A stretch of 7,768 nt of DNA. Origin: Planctomycetota bacterium (lineage in GTDB: Bacteria; Planctomycetota; Planctomycetia; Pirellulales; Pirellulaceae). The notes under the pieces were generated by a model. That model was not told where the DNA came from, did no database searches, and worked only from the letters and a program-made list of their open reading frames with translations. Every line of letters starts with the position of its first letter. Positions within the stretch are counted from its first letter, which is position 1. The position numbers and the translations under genes were made by a program. The stretch lies in contig JAPLNJ010000073.1 of the NCBI GenBank assembly GCA_026692885.1, positions 1 through 7,768 of the forward strand. The letters are read 5' to 3'. Below, piece by piece: positions 1 to 5,768 of the stretch.

Positions 1-42
1 GATTTCCTGGATTTTCCGTTCCGTGAGCTTCTTGCTCGACAT
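1..42 (-). CDS. istA: IS21-family transposase IstA, N-terminal fragment (runs off the window)
   Basis: The minus strand begins an open frame at position 42 whose first 14 residues are MSSKKLTERKIQEI, and it leaves the window at position 1. This lysine-rich start followed by a KIQEI helix resembles the beginning of the helix-turn-helix region of IS21-family IstA transposases, the DDE enzymes that act with the ATPase IstB. A strong ribosome binding site, AAGGAGG, lies 8 nt upstream and fixes the ATG. Only the N terminus is visible, so the DDE domain and IstB cannot be checked. The family call is recognition from a short stretch; another HTH-leading transposase or recombinase is possible. Confidence 0.55.
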   Translation of the reverse strand, partial: MSSKKLTERKIQEI

Positions 43-50
43 CTTCCGTC

Positions 51-57
51 CCTCCTT
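51..57 (-). promoter_or_regulatory. Ribosome binding site of the istA-like gene
   Basis: AAGGAGG on the minus strand, 8 nt before the ATG at 42-40. It is a near-perfect Shine-Dalgarno match and the main reason to believe that such a short terminal frame is a real gene. Confidence 0.75.
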
Positions 58-109
58 GAACTTCCACGCTGTGAACGAACCCGATTTCGGGACGGCATGA
101 TATCCGACC

Positions 110-172
110 GATGCTATCACTGCAAACCCGTTCCTGCGCCCCCTTGGCCCTTGATGCGTGACGATGCTTGAC
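110..172. repeat. Short decamer repeats upstream of istA, possibly the IS21 end
   Basis: GATGCGTGAC (153-162) is followed directly by GATGCTTGAC (163-172), with a related GATGCTATCAC at 110-120. IS21-family elements carry several short direct repeats near their ends, and this lies 70-130 bp upstream of istA, where such an end would be expected. No paired end can be seen because the rest of the element is outside the window, so the boundary is not defined and the similarity could be chance. Confidence 0.25.
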
Positions 173-838
173 CAAGCTGGAGCATTCGGCTAGAATCATC
201 GACATGACGTAGCCCAAGGACATAGCCGTGCTGAGTTCATTCTGAGCGCTAGGAGTCTGCGCCTACGGTATCTTTGGGGGGAATCTCCGTGGGCTGTTCT
301 CGTGAGGGAATGGCGGGATCAGGTGTGTTCGCGTTTGCTGTCGCGGGTTTCTGGTTGCAGCCCGTGGCTTGTTTCGCTAATTCAACGCGAGCACAGCATT
401 CATCGAGCGGCATGTTCGGACGAGCCGTCCCCGTGGTATTCCGTGGGGCGAACTTCAATGACACACGAAGAGGCCCAGGGGGTCCGGTCGCTACGAGCGT
501 TCACGAGGGAGGAGGGGCTCGCGCAGCCGCCCTTGGATGGGACTGCGAGAGATGACAGTCTGACGGCGTTCTGATTAGCCCTGATGGGCCGCCAGCGACG
601 AGCATGGTGTCTGTGAACAGCTTCCCAACCACGGCCGACGGTAGCACCTTCACAACTCCTAATCAAGCATTTTGTGACGCCGTTCTGTTTAGCAAAAGCG
701 AGGCCGCCGACACGACCCAATGACCCGCCATCGGTCATTCTGCATCTGTGTCACTCACGATGATCAGTCGGTGCCGCTGGGGTTACTTGACATCGACGTG
801 CAGCGACGCCGATGGCTGGCCACGCGGTGGTGGACTGA
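173..838. other. Intergenic stretch without a supported gene
   Basis: Open frames occur on both strands here, as expected in GC-rich DNA, but none shows a recognisable motif, a good ribosome binding site or a plausible protein composition. What can be seen: an imperfect 18-bp direct repeat (GACGGCGTTCTGATTAGC at 562-579 and GACGCCGTTCTGTTTAGC at 676-693, 16 of 18 identical, 114 bp apart) and a 7-bp inverted repeat AATGACC/GGTCATT (719-725 and 733-739, 7-nt loop). The stretch lies between an IS21 end and a transposase fragment, so it is most simply old mobile-element debris. Confidence 0.4.
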
Positions 839-936
839 AAGAAAGTGGAAGCCTGGCGGGAGTGGTCAAAGTGAGTGAGGGTTGCTATCTGCTACGCAGC
901 AACGTCCAGGACTGGAGCGACGAAGAGATCTGGAAA
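839..936 (+). pseudogene. Fragment of an IS4/IS1634-like DDE transposase C-terminal region, frameshifted
   Basis: In one plus frame 839-871 reads KKVEAWREWSK. After a shift of frame, 874-936 reads SEGCYLLRSNVQDWSDEEIWK. Joined, they match the conserved block of IS1634/IS4-type transposases in which a WREW-x-K-L-SEGCYLLRSN-V motif, followed by a D-W-x-x-EE-x-W segment, lies just upstream of the region rich in Q/E and H near the catalytic glutamate. The leucine codon expected between K and S is reduced to two bases at 872-873, a 1-bp deletion. A stop codon at 836-838 precedes the first part, and the expected continuation after EEIWK is absent. It is therefore a broken remnant. The family is assigned by recognition of the motif, not by a search. 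Confidence 0.55.
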
Positions 937-1244
937 TCACTCCGCGGAGTGTCGGCACCATCGGTTCCGACTGTGGCGACGACTGCGGGCGGCAGCAGGG
1001 AGGAGATCGCGCCGAGGGACATAGAAATGGTCGAGGCGCCACGGATTGAGAGGCACGATCTTGACACTGCGGTGCACATCGAGCAGCCGACTTGTCATTT
1101 ATTTGGGTCACCTCAACCATGGCGGATACTAGCACGGCGGTATTGGGTAAGCAAGTTTTTTCAAACGCCGTTTCAGCGACCGATGTTGCCCGCAATTTCG
1201 GCAACGCGTGTGCGACAGGGGACGACCAAACGGCGGTTGTTCCG
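937..1244. other. Gene-free stretch downstream of the partition operon
   Basis: No frame here has recognisable protein features. A 6-bp inverted repeat GTTGCC/GGCAAC (1185-1190 and 1200-1205, 9-nt loop) lies 40-60 bp beyond the stop of the minus-strand gene at 1245. It lacks a following T-tract in that direction, so it is at best a weak terminator. Confidence 0.35.
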
Positions 1245-1505
1245 CTAAGCTGGATCCGCACCGTTGACGGTGACGGCCTGGGCCTTTTGCTGGTAGATCC
1301 AGGTATGCACGTCGGCCGCGGCCTTGGCTAGGTTGGGCAGGTCACGGTCCTCGAAGGACGTGGAATCACCCCACTTTTCGCCGTCATTGTATACGCGATA
1401 AAAGGTGGAGTTGTAGAAATAGCCGACGTTGCTGTTGTTCAGCCACACGGCGGCGACCACGTTGCCGTAGCGAAGTCGGTACACAGGCTTGGTGTTTTCT
1501 GACAT
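1245..1505 (-). CDS. Small conserved protein of unknown function (86 aa), last gene of the par operon
   Basis: An 86-residue protein starting MSENTKPVYRLRYGNVVAAV. Residues 8-50 alternate aromatic and hydrophobic positions (YRLRYGN, AAVWLNN, YFYNSTFYRVYNDG, KWGDSTSF) and look like four short beta strands. Residues 54-74 (RDLPNLAKAAADVHTWIYQQ) form one amphipathic helix. This beta-beta-beta-beta-alpha pattern resembles small single-strand-DNA-binding PC4/Whirly-like folds, and I recall similar proteins from planctomycete genomes, but neither point is verified. An ATG at 1517 is also in frame; it overlaps the ribosome binding site GGAGGT that serves the ATG at 1505, so the downstream start was chosen. 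It follows the RHH gene by 58 bp on the same strand and is probably cotranscribed with parA. A role in plasmid maintenance is inferred from position only. Confidence 0.75.
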   Translation of the reverse strand: MSENTKPVYRLRYGNVVAAVWLNNSNVGYFYNSTFYRVYNDGEKWGDSTSFEDRDLPNLAKAAADVHTWIYQQKAQAVTVNGADPA

Positions 1506-1563
1506 AGGCACCTCCATCGGTTTGCTTTGATCGTGTTATGGAGTGGTCTGCCCGCGAGGTGAC

Positions 1564-1923
1564 CTATGGGGCGGAACGCCGCTGAAGCCTCTGGCGATCG
1601 TGGTAGTCCGCGAGGGCTCGCTCGACGAGTTGGCTCAACTGGGAGCGGGCCTCCCAGGACCAGTCACGGTACGAGGCGACAAGGGTGCTGGTAATTCGAA
1701 GCGTGACCTTCTCCTTGGGTGTGGCCATCGACGGAGCCTTGCCCGGTGGCCGGCCACGTCGTGAGGTGGCCGTAGGGGTGCCGGCTGAGTCGATGGGGCC
1801 GGGTTCGGGCCGGGGCATCCGGGGACCAGAGCCGGTGCTCGATGGTGCGAGCGATCCGGCGTGGCCAGTGGAAAGAATCTGGTCGAGGAGGCCCACAATG
1901 CCGCGTCCGTCCGTCTTGCTCAT
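1564..1923 (-). CDS. Ribbon-helix-helix DNA-binding partner of ParA (119 aa)
   Basis: A 119-residue basic protein. Residues 70-112 (KEKVTLRITSTLVASYRDWS... to ...LVERALADYHDR) have the ribbon-helix-helix pattern: one beta strand KVTLRIT, then two helices ending in the typical SQLVERAL-x-x-Y stretch. The N-terminal 50 residues are rich in P, G and S and likely flexible. A RRGRPPGK segment at residues 55-62 looks like an AT-hook core (RGRP), which would add minor-groove contact. Its ATG shares one base with the parA stop codon (TGATG at 1925-1921); a GTG two bases earlier is also possible. A small RHH protein directly after a short ParA is the type Ib arrangement (ParG- or omega-like). It would bind the centromere, stimulate ParA ATPase and repress the operon. 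It is not a ParB of the large HTH type. Confidence 0.8.
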   Translation of the reverse strand: MSKTDGRGIVGLLDQILSTGHAGSLAPSSTGSGPRMPRPEPGPIDSAGTPTATSRRGRPPGKAPSMATPKEKVTLRITSTLVASYRDWSWEARSQLSQLVERALADYHDRQRLQRRSAP

Positions 1924-2654
1924 CACAGAACCTGGCGCAAGCGATCGACTACGTCGGCGTAGTCCTCAAGCGCCTTGGAGGTAACAAGACGCTGGATCTT
2001 GCCGCCCGTTGTTGCGTACAGCAGGCGAGCGTCAGCCCGGACGGTCCCCAGGAGTGGGTACAGGCGGCCGACTTCGTGACGCACTTGGCCGGTAATCGAC
2101 CGCCGCCGGTGGGCGTTGGTGACGATCGCACCCAGAAAATGCAGGTCGGGATTGATCCGATCTTGGATCGTCTGAGCAGTCACGTGCAAGTGAACGAGAG
2201 CATGCAGTTCGAAGCCGCCGGGCTGTATCACGGCAATCATGCCGCCAGCGGTGGCCAAACAGTTCACGGCCAAGATTCCGAGGGACGGCGGCGTGTCCAA
2301 CAACACAATCGCGTCGCTGGGCAGTTGCGTCTTCTCCAGGCATGTCCTCAAAAAGTACTCTCGTGCTGGCTCAGCCAGGAGTTCGGTCTCGGCCCGTGCA
2401 AGCGCGATCGTGCTGGGCGTCAGGCTGAGGTTGTCAAACACCTTTTGGACTGGCAAACCAGCCCGGTCGGTCAGGGCGTTGTAAAGTCCGTCGGTGTCGT
2501 CGTGGTGACCGAATGCCCGCGTCAGGCTGGCTTGGGGGTCCATGTCGACAAGGTGAACACGCATGCCAGTCCGGCTGAGCAGCACGCCAAGTGCCGCCAC
2601 GGTCGTGGTCTTGGCTGTTCCCCCTTTCTGATTCGCAATCGCGATCGTTTTCAT
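1923..2654 (-). CDS. parA: ParA partition ATPase, type Ib
   Basis: A 243-residue Walker-type ATPase that drives plasmid segregation by nucleotide-dependent binding to nucleoid DNA. Residues 8-18 carry the deviant Walker A motif NQKGGTAKTTT with signature lysine 10 and P-loop lysine 15. Residues 37-43 (VDMDPQA) are the A-prime motif, and 116-124 (IVLLDTPPS, Asp120) form Walker B. The C-terminal part includes the GAIVTNAHRRR segment usual in the Soj/ParA group. It has no N-terminal HTH and is short, which places it in type Ib and implies that the downstream RHH protein is the repressor. A GGAGG sequence sits 3 nt before the ATG, a little close. It is transcribed divergently from rep and overlaps the next gene by one base, so the two are translationally coupled. 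Confidence 0.93.
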   Translation of the reverse strand: MKTIAIANQKGGTAKTTTVAALGVLLSRTGMRVHLVDMDPQASLTRAFGHHDDTDGLYNALTDRAGLPVQKVFDNLSLTPSTIALARAETELLAEPAREYFLRTCLEKTQLPSDAIVLLDTPPSLGILAVNCLATAGGMIAVIQPGGFELHALVHLHVTAQTIQDRINPDLHFLGAIVTNAHRRRSITGQVRHEVGRLYPLLGTVRADARLLYATTGGKIQRLVTSKALEDYADVVDRLRQVL

Positions 2655-2713
2655 CGGCCTCCGCTAAGATTGGTATCACATCGGCCCCAAATTGGAAAGC
2701 CGGCATTTCAGGT

Positions 2714-2766
2714 GTTCGGGCGTTCGGGCGTTGCCGGAATGCCAGCCTATCTGGCAGACTGGCATT
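2714..2766. promoter_or_regulatory. Candidate par operator/centromere: tandem and inverted short repeats upstream of parA
   Basis: Two adjacent copies of GTTCGGGC (2714-2721, 2722-2729) are followed by a perfect 8-bp inverted repeat AATGCCAG (2738-2745) and CTGGCATT (2759-2766). Inside it lies a further CTGGCA (2751-2756), so TGCCAG/CTGGCA occurs three times in 27 bp. Clusters of short repeats 60-110 bp upstream of a type Ib parA are where RHH partners usually bind to repress the operon and mark the centromere. The repeats are seen; their use as operator is inferred. Confidence 0.45.
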
Positions 2767-2813
2767 GCCGACATCGGCGGTTGGTTTCGGTGATGGGGTC
2801 TGTGCTCGTGGTC

Positions 2814-2903
2814 GACACCGGGAAATCGGGCAGCGAAGTACCGGGAACCGGAGCAGGGAAGTAGAGGGAATGGAGGCAGGGAAAGGGCATCAGACACCGG
2901 GAA
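2814..2903 (+). repeat. Iteron-like GGGAA cluster upstream of rep (origin candidate)
   Basis: GGGAA occurs six times on the same strand in 84 bp (2820, 2843, 2856, 2866, 2879, 2899). The first and last copies sit in an identical 11-mer, GACACCGGGAA (2814-2824 and 2893-2903), and ACCGGGAA recurs in part at 2840-2847. The spacing is irregular (23, 13, 10, 13, 20), unlike strict iterons. Its position between parA and rep, next to an AT-richer block, fits an origin of the kind RepA-type initiators bind. No clear DnaA box was found by eye. Confidence 0.4.
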
Positions 2904-2968
2904 CGAGGGCAGGCTGGCGGACTCTAAGGGGTGCGTCGCGATTCGGTTCTTGCCGGACCAACCGTTTT

Positions 2969-3017
2969 GTTATTCAACAACTGTATAACAGCAACAACGG
3001 ACGTTGGCCGGTTGTTG
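2969..3017. promoter_or_regulatory. CAACAAC/GTTGTTG repeats in the rep leader: candidate operator or melting region
   Basis: CAACAAC occurs at 2975-2981 and 2992-2998, exactly 17 bp apart, and in inverted form GTTGTTG at 3011-3017. A GTTAT/ATAAC dyad (2969-2973 and 2985-2989) overlaps the first copy, and TATAAC at 2984-2989 could serve as a -10 box, though no good -35 is present. This is the most AT-rich part of the parA-rep interval and ends 18 bp before the rep start, so it could be the autoregulatory operator of rep or the unwinding element of the origin. Confidence 0.4.
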
Positions 3018-3035
3018 TTTCTTTCAAAGAGGGCC

Positions 3036-4505
3036 ATGAAGGACACGGAAAAGAATGGAGAAACCATCGTCGGGCAGGCTCATCGGAAAAATATGGGCCG
3101 CGACGAACTGAACTTGGCAGAATTTCCTCTGGCGACACTGGCGGACAAGGTACCGCCGGACTGCAAGACGCTGGTTTTTGGAGACCGCATTTGGGATCGC
3201 AGCCAGCGCAAGCATATTGCCAGGCGACTAACAATCGCGGCCTCAGACAAGTACGGACTTCCAACCGCTCTGGACGATGATGTCATCTTGGGGCTTGTCC
3301 AACTGAGCAAGGCCGCGGACTTCGCCGATCGCTGCGTGCGGTTCAGCCGGTACCAGTTGATTCGGCTGCTCGGGTGGAGAGACGAGGGCAAGAGCTACTC
3401 CCGGCTGGAAACATCGCTCAAGCGTTGGCTTGGCGTGACGCTGTACTACGAGAACGCGTGGTGGGACAAGTCGCGCAAGAAGTGGGTTGACGCTCACTTC
3501 CACCTGCTCGACAACCTCGTGCTTTATCGCGGGCCCAGACGGAACACGCCTGCCGGGGCCGGCGGCAAAGAGGCAACACTTTCTGCATTCACCTGGAACG
3601 AAGTTGTGTTCCACAGTTTCCAGGCTGGCTATCTTAAGCAGCTGGATATGGAGCTGTATCGTGCGTTGCACCGCCGGACGGCGAAGCGGATGTACCGTTT
3701 CCTGGACAAGCGGTTCCACTTCTCGAATCATGTCCGCTTTGATCTCAGGCGATTCGCCTGCGAACACGTGGGGCTGAGCCGGAAATACGATGCCGCCCAA
3801 TTGAAACGGCGGCTGCATCCGGCGATTGAGGAGCTGGAGCAGGCCGGCTACTTGGAGCCGCTGCCTGCGTCCGATCGCTTCTGCCGGATGCGTCGCGGGG
3901 AGTGGCAAGTCACTTTCCTGCGGACGTCTAGGGCCCGTTCTCGGAATCATGCGAACCGGCAACCGACCATGGTGGAAAAACAACTGATCGACCGCGGCGT
4001 GACGGCTACGGCGGCAGCACGTTTGGCTCGCGAGTATCCACGCGATGTCATCGAAACGAAGATCGACGTGTTCGACACGCTTCGCAAGCGAGGGGACAAA
4101 CGTGTCTCCCGAAATCCAGCAGGTTACCTGGTGAAGTCGATTCGTGACGATTACTCGACACCCGCGGGGATCAAGGAAAACGCCGGTCGGCAAGCGGTCC
4201 CTCGTGCCGGCGGCCGAAATGGCTCCGGGGCGTCGCTCGTCCGGCTGGAAGCCGCGTCGAAGTCCCCATCCACTCAGGAAGAAGAGCAGGTGCATGACTA
4301 CCTGCTGCACTTGTCGCCCGGCGAGCGAAGCCAGCTGGAACGAGAATCATTGAACGTGGCATCTCGGATTGCGGCTGACGGCCTTCAACGTGCAACCAAG
4401 TCAGGCAACCAGGGCATGGTTGCCCATTATCGCCAAGCGATCGTGCACCAGTATGTCCGCTCTCGTCTTCACGGCCAGTCCCCCAAGGCGCAGCATGAAA
4501 CGTGA
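3036..4505 (+). CDS. repA: Plasmid replication initiator protein, RepA (RPA family)
   Basis: A 489-residue initiator. From residue 21, GRDELNLAEFPLA opens the RPA-type domain. It continues through KTLVFGDRIWD (44-54), the hallmark stretch ASDKYGLPTALDDDVILGLV (69-88), RYQLIRLLGW (105-114) and YSRLETSLKRWLGVTLYYEN (121-140), and into a second winged-helix-like region near residues 230-270 (RFDLRRFACEHVGLSRKYDAA...). Such proteins bind origin repeats as monomers and recruit host replication factors. The C-terminal part (about residues 310-370) carries LIDRGVT...NPAGYLVKSIRDDY, found as a tail in several plasmid Rep families. The rest is basic and low in complexity. A GTG 35 codons upstream is in frame, but it would overlap the CAACAAC repeats. 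The ATG at 3036 follows AAAGAGGG closely and was preferred; ATG 3093 is a further option. Confidence 0.9.
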   Translation: MKDTEKNGETIVGQAHRKNMGRDELNLAEFPLATLADKVPPDCKTLVFGDRIWDRSQRKHIARRLTIAASDKYGLPTALDDDVILGLVQLSKAADFADRCVRFSRYQLIRLLGWRDEGKSYSRLETSLKRWLGVTLYYENAWWDKSRKKWVDAHFHLLDNLVLYRGPRRNTPAGAGGKEATLSAFTWNEVVFHSFQAGYLKQLDMELYRALHRRTAKRMYRFLDKRFHFSNHVRFDLRRFACEHVGLSRKYDAAQLKRRLHPAIEELEQAGYLEPLPASDRFCRMRRGEWQVTFLRTSRARSRNHANRQPTMVEKQLIDRGVTATAAARLAREYPRDVIETKIDVFDTLRKRGDKRVSRNPAGYLVKSIRDDYSTPAGIKENAGRQAVPRAGGRNGSGASLVRLEAASKSPSTQEEEQVHDYLLHLSPGERSQLERESLNVASRIAADGLQRATKSGNQGMVAHYRQAIVHQYVRSRLHGQSPKAQHET

Positions 4506-4780
4506 TTAGCCTGCCAGTCTGGGTTATTCTCTAGGGTGTAGGACGGTGTTCTACGGTCGTCGATGGTGCTAAACGTACCGCGCGACCTCTCGATCGGGCA
4601 GCACACCCGCTAAACCTGCGTACCAACAGGCTAAGGGGATGGAACTAACCAACCATCGCGTGCTGTGCCAGTAGAGCCGGATGCCATGAGAGTGGCTTGT
4701 CCGTGCTCGACGGAGGCTCGCTGAAGTAAACCCTCTGGTTTTGTCTTCCAGAGACCAATCTCAGCGTTCGATCCGATGGT
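4506..4780. other. Leader between rep and the structured region, nothing recognised
   Basis: No gene, clear promoter or clear terminator. Weak dyads are present, such as GTAG/CTAC near 4538-4554 and CCTG/CAGG near 4615-4630, but no T-tract follows them. If the downstream structured region is a separate RNA, its promoter should be here; I could not pick one with confidence. Confidence 0.35.
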
Positions 4781-4805
4781 TTTGCCCCGAGAATGGGGGC
4801 GATGC

Positions 4806-4845
4806 GGACAGACCTCGACACCGTGGTGTCGAGGCGGTCATGTCC
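4806..4845 (+). other. Two-part hairpin, 5 bp plus 9 bp
   Basis: GGACA (4806-4810) pairs with TGTCC (4841-4845) and encloses CCTCGACAC (4813-4821) paired with GTGTCGAGG (4826-4834) around a CGTG loop. All 14 pairs are Watson-Crick, separated by an internal loop. Confidence 0.65.
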
Positions 4846-4896
4846 CAAAGTCGGTGCGCGGCTGGTTTCGGCTGCAAATCCGCCCACGGGGTTCGG

Positions 4897-4916
4897 GCCT
4901 GCTTGCGAGAGCAGGT
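4897..4916 (+). other. Hairpin capped by a GNRA tetraloop
   Basis: CCTGCT (4898-4903) pairs with AGCAGG (4910-4915). A U-G pair (4904/4909) closes the loop GCGA (4905-4908), and G4897-U4916 can extend the base. GCGA is a GNRA tetraloop only when the plus strand is read as RNA; such loops often dock into receptors in large RNAs. Confidence 0.6.
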
Positions 4917-5080
4917 TCGTCCAACGTGCGCCGGCGTGGGGAGCCTTCGGCTGGTGACAGTCGGAGCCGGACCTTGACCAGGTTCGGGGACCGCTGGCAA
5001 ATCCAGCGGCCGTGAAGAGCTCAACCATGAAAGGCCCACAAGGGCTTGCCGGTGAGTGTCTTGGGAGACGCTGCCGAGAA

Positions 5081-5115
5081 CGCTGTCTAGGAGCCCGGAT
5101 TGGGCTCCTACAGCG
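5081..5115 (+). other. 14-bp hairpin with a 2-nt bulge
   Basis: CGCTG (5081-5085) pairs with CAGCG (5111-5115). After a TC bulge, TAGGAGCCC (5088-5096) pairs with GGGCTCCTA (5102-5110) around the loop GGATT. All 14 pairs are Watson-Crick, one of the most stable hairpins in the window. Confidence 0.7.
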
Positions 5116-5515
5116 GCGAAAAGCAGTGGTCGAGGGGTAAGGGGTAGCTTCTGTGTTCTGACCCCCGAAATGGCCAATCTTGGCGATTGTGCCAACTGGC
5201 TGAAACTATGGCGTGGCGGGAGCCCGCACATACGGCCACTTGCGAGAGGGATAACACCCTCTAGCCACGTGACCCAAGACGCGAAGGACATGACTAACGC
5301 AGGAAGGGCTTCAGCAGCCGGCTTGGTCGCCGGTGCCTGCTCCTTGGTCGGGCAGGTGATTCAAACGCTGAAGTCTGGGAGTGGGGCCTGAGTAGAAGCT
5401 GGGCCTGGGCATGGTGTAACCATGCGCCGGCCTGGGCGGTCTTGCGGCAAGGCAGTCGCAAACCGTTGGTGTGCTTACGGGTGGTGCCGGGCACGTTCGC
5501 CACAACGAAAGGGCT

Positions 5516-5571
5516 GACTGGCCATTTGGCCGGTCGAGAGGTCGGGCGCCTGGGGAATGGCCCCAGGCGCC
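5516..5571 (+). other. Two adjacent hairpins, 8 bp and 11 bp
   Basis: GACTGGCC (5516-5523) pairs with GGCCGGTC (5528-5535) around ATTT, with one U-G pair. Nine bases later GGCGCCTGGGG (5545-5555) pairs perfectly with CCCCAGGCGCC (5561-5571) around AATGG. The second is an 11-bp all Watson-Crick stem. No T-tract follows, so it is not an ordinary terminator. Confidence 0.7.
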
Positions 5572-5655
5572 GAGAATCCTTGGCTGGATACGGTTGCGGC
5601 CGTCGGTGGCACTTCGGGAGAGGTGTCACTTGCGGTGGCGATTGACGATTTGAGT

Positions 5656-5678
5656 GGTGCGCGCATGCTGCGCGCGCC
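5656..5678 (+). other. 10-bp GC-rich hairpin near the end of the structured region
   Basis: GGTGCGCGCA (5656-5665) pairs with TGCGCGCGCC (5669-5678) around a TGC loop, with one U-G pair in the plus sense. It is followed by GGTTCTTG, only a weak U-run, so it may mark a 3' end or simply be another domain of the same RNA. Confidence 0.6.
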
Positions 5679-5768
5679 GGTTCTTGCGGAGGTTGATTGA
5701 GCGGAACAACTATGAATTGGCGGGGGCGCACTGGGAATACAGTAGCGGCCCTGGTAAGCGAGTCGCCA

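Larger units (their letters stand above)
4782..5678 (+). ncRNA. Candidate large structured non-coding RNA (about 0.9 kb, perhaps to 6056)
   Basis: This stretch has no credible reading frame but an unusual density of hairpins when read on the plus strand. Stems seen include 4782-4802, 4806-4845, 4897-4916 (GCGA tetraloop), 4967-4987, 4991-5009, 5055-5072, 5081-5115, 5171-5194, 5245-5262, 5299-5340 enclosing 5318-5333, 5409-5425, 5516-5535, 5545-5571, 5605-5630 and 5656-5678. Many have 7-11 bp, short loops and no mismatch. Several contain G-U pairs that would be C-A mismatches on the other strand, and one loop is a GNRA tetraloop only in the plus sense, which argues for a plus-strand transcript. 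I did not recognise RNase P RNA, tmRNA, a group I core, or group II domain V. The region lies on the same strand as rep and ends near the 144-bp repeats. Alternatives are a DNA-level structured locus (origin or recombination site) or a decayed intron. The boundaries are guesses. Confidence 0.5.

Noticed and set aside
748..1248. Plus-strand frame of 166 codons as an intact gene
   Set aside because: Only the transposase-like block within it is recognisable, and its true frame is broken at 872-873; the remainder looks like non-coding DNA.
1842..2864. Plus-strand frame of 340 codons opposite parA
   Set aside because: It is antisense to parA and the RHH gene, both of which have clear motifs, and its own product has none.
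3243..4310. Minus-strand frame of 355 codons opposite rep
   Set aside because: It is antisense to a well-supported RPA-family initiator and has no motif of its own.
4761..5291. Minus-strand frame of 176 codons
   Set aside because: It has no recognisable domain, no good ribosome binding site and a composition typical of a shadow frame in GC-rich DNA; it runs through many perfect inverted repeats.
5545..5571. Rho-independent terminator
   Set aside because: The 11-bp stem is strong, but it is followed by GAGAATCC rather than a T-tract on either side.
4782..5768. Group II intron
   Set aside because: No reverse transcriptase gene is present and no domain V (AGC triad with a GAAA-capped 34-nt hairpin) could be found. 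GUGCG-like starts occur, but they are common in GC-rich DNA.
4506..5768. Known housekeeping RNAs (RNase P RNA, tmRNA, rRNA, tRNA) or integron attC sites
   Set aside because: None of their signature sequences was seen: no GAGGAAAGUCC block, no tRNA-like T arm with a CCA end, and no paired RYYYAAC/GTTRRRY cores.
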